A stretch of 5,328 nucleotides of DNA from Nitrospinota bacterium (GTDB lineage: Bacteria > UBA8248): NCBI GenBank assembly GCA_011523725.1, contig WTGD01000194.1, positions 1 through 5,328 on the forward strand, given 5' to 3'. Below are positions 1-5,328 of the stretch, one piece after another. Both the position numbers and the translations under genes were made by a program. The stretch's first letter is position 1. Each line of letters starts with the position of its first letter. Below the pieces are notes generated by a model. It was not told where the DNA came from. It was given only the letters and a program-made list of their open reading frames with translations, and made no database searches.

Positions 1-786
1 GTTTCCATCCCCATGGGCCTGATGACGCTCGTGGGCAGCCTGATGTGCCTCGAGAGCGCTTCCGCGGCGGGCGACGAATTCGAAACGGGCAGCTCTCTGG
101 CGGTGAACGGCGCGGGTTCGCTTCTCGCGGCATGTCTGGGCAGTTGTTTTCCCACGACCATATATATCGGACATCCGGCCTGGAAAAGGGTCGGGGCGCG
201 CTCGGGCTACAGCGCCCTGAACGGTATCGTGATGACGATTCTTTGCTTTACCGGTTCGATAGCGGCGCTTTCGAAAATCATTCCGGGCGAGGCGCTCTTC
301 GCCCTCATGCTCTGGATAGGGGTGATGATGCTCACACAGGCGTTTCAGGCTGTGCCGAGAAACCACGGGCCGGCCGTGGCAATTGGCCTGATACCCGCCA
401 TCGCCGCTTGGGGCCTGTTGATGGTGGAATCTTCCTTGAGAGGGGCGGGCACCACCTTGTGGAAAGTGGGACAGGACGCGTTCGCCAAGGCGGGATTCCA
501 CCTGGTGGGGATGATCACTTTAGAGCGCGGCTTTCTTTTTACGTCCATCATCATGACGGCCATTGTGGCGAAGTTGGTGGACCGGGAACCCAAACAGGCC
601 GCAGGCTGGGCGCTGGCCGGCGCGGTATTAAGCTGGTTCGGGATCATTCACGCCTGGCGAATCACGCCCGGCGGCGTCGTGAGTTTCTTCGGGTGGGGGG
701 CGGCGCCCGGCATAGCGGCCGGCTATCTGCTCATCGCAGTTTTGTTCTTCTCGTTCGGGTTGAAACCCGATAAGGTAACGTCTTGA
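1..786 (+). CDS. NCS2-type (xanthine/uracil superfamily) permease, C-terminal part, 5' truncated by window edge
   Basis: Likely an inner-membrane nucleobase-type transporter; the substrate cannot be told. The frame is open from base 1 (codons for V-S-I-P precede the first Met at 13), so the start lies outside the window and 261 codons are visible. Counting from that Met, an ESASAAGD segment (13-20) is followed by a short polar stretch and the re-entrant motif FPTTIYIGHPAW (46-57) with GARSGYSALNG after it. This is the layout of the TM8-TM10 core of NCS2 carriers. Hydrophobic segments lie near 69-88, 92-112, 118-138, 165-186, 196-216 and 232-250, and the end is a short charged tail. By family knowledge E14 would match the TM8 substrate glutamate. 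The TM10 glutamate of UraA/AzgA seems absent. The next gene starts 54 bp downstream on the same strand with no clear terminator between, so cotranscription is possible. Family call fairly sure, substrate unknown. Confidence 0.8.
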   Translation, partial: VSIPMGLMTLVGSLMCLESASAAGDEFETGSSLAVNGAGSLLAACLGSCFPTTIYIGHPAWKRVGARSGYSALNGIVMTILCFTGSIAALSKIIPGEALFALMLWIGVMMLTQAFQAVPRNHGPAVAIGLIPAIAAWGLLMVESSLRGAGTTLWKVGQDAFAKAGFHLVGMITLERGFLFTSIIMTAIVAKLVDREPKQAAGWALAGAVLSWFGIIHAWRITPGGVVSFFGWGAAPGIAAGYLLIAVLFFSFGLKPDKVTS

Positions 787-831
787 GTGGGCTGCTCCGC
801 ATTGGTTGCAGGTTAGGCGCTTTCGCCGTCT

Positions 832-838
832 GGAGAGG
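832..838 (+). promoter_or_regulatory. Ribosome binding site (GGAGAGG) of the flavoprotein oxidoreductase
   Basis: GGAGAGG lies just before two in-frame ATG codons, at 841 and 847. Its GGAG part is 5 nt from the first ATG. The whole element is 2 nt from the first and 8 nt from the second. Both starts are therefore plausible, and the second has the more usual spacing for the complete element. Confidence 0.55.
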
Positions 839-840
839 AT

Positions 841-2361
841 ATGAAAATGCAAAGTGAATCGGTGTTTGATTTGGTATCCATCGGGGGGGGAGTCGGTGGT
901 TTGGTAGCGTCCGTTGGCGCGGCGCAACTAGGAGCGAAAGCCGCGCTCGTCGAGAAGACGAAGCTCGGCGGCGATTGCCTGAATTACGGGTGCGTACCCT
1001 CGAAAGGCCTGATCCGCTCGGCGCGGCTGGCGGCGCAAGCGCGCTCGATGTCCGAGTTCGGGATTGACGTGGGCGACGTGCAGGTCGATTTCCCCCGTGT
1101 CATGAAGCGTATGAAGGCGGCCCAGGCCCATATCGGCGAGCACGACGCGCCCGAGCGTTTCGAGGGCATGGGCATCGAGGTGATCTTCGGCGATGGCGCC
1201 TTTACCGGTCCCGATACGTTTCAAATAGGGGACAGAACCCTGCGGGCCAAGCGGTTCTTGCTGTCCATGGGGAGTTCTCCCTTCGTGCCGCCCATCGCCG
1301 GCCTCGATAGTGTGCCCTACCTCACGAACGAAACCGTTTTCGATTTGGAGGAATTGCCGAAGCGCTTGGTGGTGCTGGGAGCCGGACCGATTGGACTGGA
1401 GCTATCCCAGGCCTTTCAACAACTAGGCGCCGATGTGGAAGTTCTGCAAAGCGCTCCGAAGCTCTTGCCGAGGCTCGATAAGGAAATGGCCGCAATTCTG
1501 GCTGATTCTTTGACGAAATCCGGTCTCAGACTCCATTTCAACGTGAACACGCAAAGAGTCGAGAAGCGTGGCGAGGAGATTCTCCTCGAGGCCGATACGC
1601 CGTCGGGCAAGCGCGAATGGGCCTGCGATCAACTCCTCATCGCGACCGGACGATCGCCCAATGTGGGTGGGATGGACCTGGAGAAAGCGGGTGTGAAGTA
1701 CTCTCCGCGCGGCGTGGAGACGGATGAGTATCTTCAAACTTCGAACCCACGCATATTCGCCGCTGGCGACATCCGGGGGCAGTATCTCTTCACTCACATG
1801 GCGGAGTATGAGGCAGGTGTGGCCCTCAGAAACATGCTGTTCAGTGCGCCTTTTGGCATCTCGATCCCGTTTCTCAAGAAAAAGACGAACTACGACGCCG
1901 TGCCGTGGACGATCTACACCACGCCCGAGGCGGCGCACGTCGGTTTGAGCGAAGCCGACGCCGAAGCGGCTTTGGGGGCGAATCGCATGCAGGTGTTGCG
2001 CTTTCCGATGAGCCGGGTGGACCGCGCCGTTTTGGACGGAGAGACGGAGGGCGTTTGCAAGGTGGTGTGCGATGAGAAGGGCAGGCTCGTGGGAGCTGAT
2101 TTGGTCGGGCCTGCAGCGGGAGAGATATTGCACGAGTTCGTGCTGGCCGTTCGGAAGAAGATGCACGTCAAGGAGGTGGTGGATACGGTTCACGTCTATC
2201 CCACCTTGGCGCAGGTGAACAAGAGGGTGGCGGGCCGCTTTTATGCCGAAAAACTCTTTACGCCGGCCTTCAGAAAGAAGATGCAGCGCCTGTTCGGACT
2301 CAAGGGCAGCATCGAGGTGACCGACCCCGCCGATTTGAACGGACATGGTGCGGATAGATAG
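841..2361 (+). CDS. FAD-dependent pyridine nucleotide-disulfide oxidoreductase (lipoamide dehydrogenase/mercuric reductase-like)
   Basis: A 506-residue soluble flavoprotein expected to pass electrons between NAD(P)H and a disulfide or other acceptor through FAD. The FAD-binding motif IGGGVGGL is at 14-21. The redox-active pair is C46 and C51 in GGDCLNYGCVPSK. The NAD(P)-binding motif GAGPIGLE is at 180-187, ATGRSPNV starts at 268, and the second FAD contact FAAGD is at 306-310. The C-terminal dimerisation domain runs from about 350 to 475. True lipoamide dehydrogenases carry a His-Pro-Thr-x-x-Glu active-site motif; here it reads Y453-P-T-L-A-Q458, so both catalytic residues differ. There is no N-terminal heavy-metal domain and no terminal Cys pair, so it is not a classical MerA. 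It sits near aceEF but on the opposite, converging strand, which makes a role as E3 possible but unproven. The start is 841 or 847. Family call is firm, substrate unknown. Confidence 0.9.
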   Translation: MKMQSESVFDLVSIGGGVGGLVASVGAAQLGAKAALVEKTKLGGDCLNYGCVPSKGLIRSARLAAQARSMSEFGIDVGDVQVDFPRVMKRMKAAQAHIGEHDAPERFEGMGIEVIFGDGAFTGPDTFQIGDRTLRAKRFLLSMGSSPFVPPIAGLDSVPYLTNETVFDLEELPKRLVVLGAGPIGLELSQAFQQLGADVEVLQSAPKLLPRLDKEMAAILADSLTKSGLRLHFNVNTQRVEKRGEEILLEADTPSGKREWACDQLLIATGRSPNVGGMDLEKAGVKYSPRGVETDEYLQTSNPRIFAAGDIRGQYLFTHMAEYEAGVALRNMLFSAPFGISIPFLKKKTNYDAVPWTIYTTPEAAHVGLSEADAEAALGANRMQVLRFPMSRVDRAVLDGETEGVCKVVCDEKGRLVGADLVGPAAGEILHEFVLAVRKKMHVKEVVDTVHVYPTLAQVNKRVAGRFYAEKLFTPAFRKKMQRLFGLKGSIEVTDPADLNGHGADR

Positions 2362-2366
2362 GGTCG

Positions 2367-2945
2367 CTACACGCCGAAATCCTTGATTTTCGGCTCATCC
2401 AGACCTAAAGCGTGGCCGATTTCATGGAGCAGTAAATCGCCTATCAACTCCCTGTAGCGACTCGGGTCCCGCCGGCACTCGCTCTTGACGACCGAGGCGT
2501 ATATCTCTATCGCGTTCAGGCGAGGAATCCACACGGCTACGGGGTAGCATCCCACTGCGCGTACAATTTCGGGAGACGGGAGCGTCAAGAGACGGACCGG
2601 GATGCCCCGGTCCTCTATTTCACGCGCCATTTGCGGGTGAATATCCTCCTTCATGACGTCGTCGAGGATGTGCTCCATTAATATGACCTCTTCTTCAGAC
2701 GCTTCCGGGAAGTAAGAATCCATGAAATCGACGAGCGCCGCTTCGTCCTCGGGAATCTCGGGTTCTTTGGGAGGGAAGAGGGCGTTTCTGTATTCAGAGA
2801 GCCTGGCGCTTCCCATAAGGGCGAAGAAGATGATCGCTCCGAGCGCGATGACTCCTGCAAACCAGCCCAGGCCGATGAGTGGTTTGAGATAGGGTTTCCA
2901 CCACCAGGATTGCAGGAAATTCCAGTCGCCCAGGAGGTTCGTCAT
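2367..2945 (-). CDS. Membrane-anchored zincin-like metallopeptidase (HEIGH motif)
   Basis: A predicted 192-residue zinc metallopeptidase with one N-terminal membrane anchor. A Trp-rich stretch (QSWWWKP, 12-18) precedes a hydrophobic segment at about 22-46. An acidic linker (57-75, PPKEPEIPEDEAA) follows, then a C-terminal domain. This ends in LLLHEIGHALGLDEPKIKDFGV, with H174, E175 and H178 as the zinc-site signature. The tail HEIGHxxGLDE-xx-I-xx-FG and the upstream G-x-Y-P and IEIYAS elements resemble the small Zincin_1 (PF06262) family, whose members are usually shorter and soluble. The ATG at 2945 is chosen because GGGTG (2954-2958) lies 8 nt upstream. An upstream TTG at 3047 would add 34 residues (226 in all), but its nearest GGGTG is only 1 nt away and the added residues look non-coding. 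It follows aceF on the same strand and may be read through from it. Substrate unknown. Confidence 0.75.
   Translation of the reverse strand: MTNLLGDWNFLQSWWWKPYLKPLIGLGWFAGVIALGAIIFFALMGSARLSEYRNALFPPKEPEIPEDEAALVDFMDSYFPEASEEEVILMEHILDDVMKEDIHPQMAREIEDRGIPVRLLTLPSPEIVRAVGCYPVAVWIPRLNAIEIYASVVKSECRRDPSRYRELIGDLLLHEIGHALGLDEPKIKDFGV
2373..2394. terminator. Inverted repeat at the convergent gene junction, weak terminator candidate
   Basis: GCCGAAA (2373-2379) and TTTCGGC (2388-2394) form a perfect 7-bp stem with an 8-nt loop. It lies in the last codons of the minus-strand metallopeptidase and just past the stop of the plus-strand oxidoreductase. Neither side has the T tract expected of an intrinsic terminator, so a role in ending transcription from both sides is only a guess. 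The repeat may simply reflect codons for PKIKDFG. Confidence 0.2.
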
Positions 2946-3056
2946 CGAACAGGCACCCAAAAGATAAATCGGGGTGAATTGCGAATAGAAAACGGTGGGA
3001 CGGGTCGATCCAGGGGGTTCTGGGGGCTTGTTTCCCGCCACACGCAAACACCCTGC

Positions 3057-3084
3057 CGTATACGCATCCGAAAGGTTCGTTCAA
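3057..3084 (-). promoter_or_regulatory. Weak sigma70-like promoter candidate for the metallopeptidase gene
   Basis: On the minus strand TTGAAC (3079-3084) overlaps the aceF stop codon and is followed after 16 nt by TATACG (3057-3062). Each hexamer matches the consensus at 4 of 6 positions. This would give the metallopeptidase its own transcript with a leader of about 100 nt to the ATG at 2945. The -10 lies in the palindrome CGTATACG, so chance is a real possibility. I see nothing else in the 135 bp between the two genes and no intrinsic terminator. Confidence 0.2.
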
Positions 3085-4487
3085 CCCTCGAGGCTCATCA
3101 GCATGGGTTCTTCCAGCGCGTCGGCCACCCACCTCAGGAATTTGACGCCATCCGCTCCGTCGATGATGCGGTGATCATAAGAAACCATGAGCGGAAGCAT
3201 CAGGCGCGGTTCGAATTTCGCCGCGTCTTTCGCCCAAACCGGTTCCATACGCGCCCGGGAGACGCCGAGAATGGCGACTTCGGGCCAATTCACTATCGGG
3301 GTGAAATACGTTCCGCCAAAGCCGCCGAGGTTCGTGATGGTGATGGAACCGCCCTGCATCTCGTCCGGGGCGAGTTTTCGGGAGCGGGCGCGCTCCGCGG
3401 CTTCGCCCAGTTCCACCGAGAGTTCGATGATGTTCTTTTTGTCCGCATCGCGAATCACCGGAACGAGCAAGCCGTTTTCAGTGTCTACGGCGACGCCCAC
3501 GTGCACGTAGTTCTTGTAAACAATCTCGTTCACCCCCGCATCGACGCTCGCGTTGAATTGCGGGAAGACTTTGAGGGCTGAGGCAATGACTTTTATGAGA
3601 ATGGCGGTGATGGTGAGTTTACCGCCGGCAGCCTCCGCCTTTTGGGAGAATTTTCTTCTCAAATCATCGAGTTCGGAAATATCAGCTTTTTCGCACTGAG
3701 TCACATGGGGAATGCTTGTCCATGCACGGGTGAGATTCACGGACGTTGCGCGCCGGATTCCCGACATCGGCTCACGCCTAACCTCTCCCCAGCGGGCAAG
3801 GTCGGGCAGTTGAACGGGTACGCTCATCAGCGCGGGAGCAGGCGCACCCGGTACGGCGGCGCCCCCTTGCGCTGCCACAAATTCCCTGACGTCTTTCGCG
3901 GATATCCTGCCTCCAATCCCGCTGCCCGGCACGTCGCTTATGTCGACGCCCGCCTCACGGGCGATTCTGCGTACCGAGGGCGCCGCGGGCGCGGGCTCTT
4001 TTTTGCTCTTTGGCGCTGGGGTTTCGGTATTCTCCGGTGCAGACGCCTCGGACGGGGTTTCGGTGGGCTCCAGAGAATATCCGGCAGTTGCGGATTCCGT
4101 CGTGGCGGCATCTTTGCCCTTTGTCTCTAAAGACGGTGCGGGTTCATCTATCATCATGGGCTGGGTTTCTGCCGGGTCCATCGACTCGGCAGTGTCTGAT
4201 GAGATTTCCTCAAAATTCTCCTCATCCAAAGTGGGCTCCATGCTAGCGTCGCTTTCTTCGATGACGAGAATGGTTCCTCCCACTTCAGCGTCGTCGCCGG
4301 GTTTGAGATGAATTTCCGTTATTTTGCCCCCGACGGATGAGGGGACTTCGATGAGCGCCTTGTCGGTTTCCACTTCAATGACCGACTGATCCACCGCGAT
4401 GGTTTCTCCCACGTTCACCAAAACGGCGATCACTTTTCCGGACGTGATGTTTTCCCCGAGCTCGGGGAGTTTGAGTTCAATGGTCAT
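3081..4487 (-). CDS. aceF: Pyruvate dehydrogenase complex E2, dihydrolipoyllysine-residue acetyltransferase
   Basis: Core subunit of the PDH complex: its lipoyl arm takes the acetyl group from E1 and its catalytic domain passes it to CoA. The 468 residues hold one lipoyl domain (1-78) with the lipoylation site K43 in ETDKALIEVP. A long linker (about 80-165) follows, acidic in its first half and Pro/Ala/Thr-rich in the second. Next come a peripheral-subunit-binding domain (168-204, SVRRIAREAGVDISDVPGSG...) and the acyltransferase domain (about 235-468). The latter ends with the catalytic motif SYDHRIIDG (H439, D443). IPHVTQ near 259 and GGFGGTYFTPIVNWPEVAILG (388-408) fit the E2 type paired with AceE. 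E. coli AceF has three lipoyl domains; this has one. The start is supported by GAGG 7 nt upstream. It lies 21 bp after aceE, clearly one operon. The E1 partner makes the pyruvate rather than 2-oxoglutarate assignment secure. Confidence 0.95.
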   Translation of the reverse strand: MTIELKLPELGENITSGKVIAVLVNVGETIAVDQSVIEVETDKALIEVPSSVGGKITEIHLKPGDDAEVGGTILVIEESDASMEPTLDEENFEEISSDTAESMDPAETQPMMIDEPAPSLETKGKDAATTESATAGYSLEPTETPSEASAPENTETPAPKSKKEPAPAAPSVRRIAREAGVDISDVPGSGIGGRISAKDVREFVAAQGGAAVPGAPAPALMSVPVQLPDLARWGEVRREPMSGIRRATSVNLTRAWTSIPHVTQCEKADISELDDLRRKFSQKAEAAGGKLTITAILIKVIASALKVFPQFNASVDAGVNEIVYKNYVHVGVAVDTENGLLVPVIRDADKKNIIELSVELGEAAERARSRKLAPDEMQGGSITITNLGGFGGTYFTPIVNWPEVAILGVSRARMEPVWAKDAAKFEPRLMLPLMVSYDHRIIDGADGVKFLRWVADALEEPMLMSLEG

Positions 4488-4494
4488 GGAACTG

Positions 4495-4498
4495 CCTC
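4495..4498 (-). promoter_or_regulatory. Ribosome binding site of aceF (GAGG)
   Basis: GAGG on the minus strand lies 7 nt before the aceF ATG, inside the 21-bp gap after the aceE stop codon. It settles the aceF start and indicates independent initiation rather than translational overlap with aceE. Confidence 0.6.
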
Positions 4499-4508
4499 GG
4501 GATTTGCA

Positions 4509-5328
4509 TTAAAAAATCATCGGGTTGCTTTTTTCGGGGTCGATATCCAGATCTTTCATCGCTTTGTTCACGAGTTCGGGGTATATCTTCTTGTCTCGCG
4601 CCAAGCTGTACAAGGTGGCGAGTACGATATAGCGTGCGTCGATTTCAAAGAAATCTCTGAGCGATGCTCTCGACTCGCTTCTTCCGAACCCCTCGGTTCC
4701 CAGCGAAATCATGGGCTTGGGAACCCACTTCGAGATCGAGTCGGGTGTGGCCTTCACATAGTCCGAGACCGCCACGCAGACGCCGGGTACACACGCGAGA
4801 CATTGCGTTACGTAAGGTATTTTCGGCGCGCAATCCGGGTGCAGCATGTTCCATCGTTCGACTTCGAGAGCGTCTCGCCTGAGCTCTTTGTAACTCGTGA
4901 CACTCCATACATCTGCTGATATCGAATAGCGTGTTTCCAAAATTTCCTGCGCTTTGAGTACCTCGTTCATGATGGTGCCACTGCCCAATAGTTGTGCTTT
5001 AAGGCCCGAGTCTCTCTCCGAGCGCTTAAAGAGATACATGCCTTTCAGTATCCCGTCCCGCGCGCCTTCGGGCATCGGCGGCATGGCGTAGTTCTCGTTG
5101 TAGGCGGTGAGATAGTAGAAGATTTTCTCCTGTTCTTGATACATTCTGCGAATTCCGTCCTGTATGATCACCGCCATCTCGAAAGCGAAAGCCGGGTCGT
5201 ATGTGAGCAGATTCGGTACGGGATATGCCAGATGGTGGCTGTTGCCGTCCTGATGCTGAAGCCCCTCCCCGTTCAGGGTGGTTCTGCCGGCTGTCCCACC
5301 GATCAGGAAGCCGCGCGCGCACATATCC
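4509..5328 (-). CDS. aceE: Pyruvate dehydrogenase E1 component (homodimeric type), C-terminal part, 5' truncated by window edge
   Basis: Thiamine-diphosphate enzyme that decarboxylates pyruvate and reductively acetylates the lipoyl group of E2. The frame is open through the right edge (an Asp codon precedes the Met at 5324), so that Met is internal. The 272 visible residues are roughly the last 30 percent of an enzyme of about 890 residues in E. coli. Counting from that Met, diagnostic AceE segments are ARGFLIGGTAGRTTLNGEG (3-21), LQHQDGNSH (22-30), YNENYAMPPMPEGA (75-88), LLGSGTIM (112-119), ERWNMLHP (156-163) and LGTEGFGRSESRASLRDFFE (208-227). The last is the C-terminal transketolase-like domain. 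Oddly, four cysteines lie close together: C165, C175, C178 and C183. The stop is followed after 21 bp by aceF, the classic aceEF order. The promoter and any PdhR-type operator would be upstream of the window. Confidence 0.95.
   Translation of the reverse strand, partial: DMCARGFLIGGTAGRTTLNGEGLQHQDGNSHHLAYPVPNLLTYDPAFAFEMAVIIQDGIRRMYQEQEKIFYYLTAYNENYAMPPMPEGARDGILKGMYLFKRSERDSGLKAQLLGSGTIMNEVLKAQEILETRYSISADVWSVTSYKELRRDALEVERWNMLHPDCAPKIPYVTQCLACVPGVCVAVSDYVKATPDSISKWVPKPMISLGTEGFGRSESRASLRDFFEIDARYIVLATLYSLARDKKIYPELVNKAMKDLDIDPEKSNPMIF

Noticed and set aside
45..773. Plus-strand open frame of 242 codons overlapping the permease in another frame
   Set aside because: The translation is Gly/Arg/His-rich and of low complexity, whereas the main frame gives clear membrane segments and an NCS2 motif.
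816..827. GGCG-CTTT-CGCC hairpin between the permease and the oxidoreductase as a terminator
   Set aside because: The stem is only 4 bp and no T tract follows.
1423..2346. Minus-strand open frame of 307 codons antisense to the oxidoreductase
   Set aside because: It lies entirely within a gene with clear FAD, NAD and redox motifs. Its translation is rich in His/Arg/Leu with no recognisable domain, as expected for a codon-bias shadow.
841..2361. Classical mercuric reductase (merA)
   Set aside because: There is no N-terminal heavy-metal-associated domain, no C-terminal vicinal Cys pair and no other mer genes nearby.
2942..2960. LLGAC just before the metallopeptidase ATG as a lipoprotein signal-peptide lipobox
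   Set aside because: It is in frame only if translation starts at the TTG at 3047. The hydrophobic stretch before it is too short, and the region is Pro-rich without a proper signal-peptide layout.
2910..3581. Plus-strand open frame of 223 codons across the aceF 3' end
   Set aside because: It is antisense to the well-supported E2 catalytic domain, and its Arg/His/Phe-rich translation shows no family motif.
4508..4534. A6 and T6 tracts around the aceE stop as a terminator or frameshift site
   Set aside because: The only pairing is A6 with T6, with no GC stem, and the frame across the A run (GAA AAA AGC) is not a slippery heptamer. aceF follows at once with its own ribosome binding site.

Overview
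The window reads as ordinary bacterial chromosome, densely packed and moderately GC-rich, with a pyruvate dehydrogenase (PDH) locus as its core. The homodimeric AceE-type E1 and its matching E2 are the form typical of Proteobacteria and some other Gram-negative-like phyla. I cannot name a genus from the sequence. No gap between genes exceeds about 135 bp. I see no RNA genes, mobile elements, CRISPR arrays or long repeats.

Left part, plus strand: the C-terminal part of an NCS2-type (xanthine/uracil permease superfamily) transporter runs in from the left edge. After a 54-bp gap comes a complete two-dinucleotide-domain flavoprotein disulfide oxidoreductase of the lipoamide dehydrogenase/mercuric reductase family. 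Its redox cysteines are intact, but the C-terminal His-Glu pair of true lipoamide dehydrogenases is Tyr and Gln here.

Right part, minus strand, read from the right edge inward: the C-terminal 272 codons of aceE (E1), a 21-bp gap with a good ribosome binding site, then complete aceF (E2, one lipoyl domain). A small membrane-anchored HEIGH metallopeptidase follows. It ends 5 bp from the stop codon of the oxidoreductase, so the two gene groups converge almost without a spacer.

E1 and E2 together decarboxylate pyruvate and transfer the acetyl group to CoA. The complex also needs an E3 (lipoamide dehydrogenase). The nearby flavoprotein is the tempting candidate, but its orientation and altered active site argue against a simple E3 assignment. 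I found no convincing undescribed system. The points most worth a second look are the E3-like protein, the membrane metallopeptidase beside aceEF, a cysteine cluster in E1 and an acidic linker in E2.
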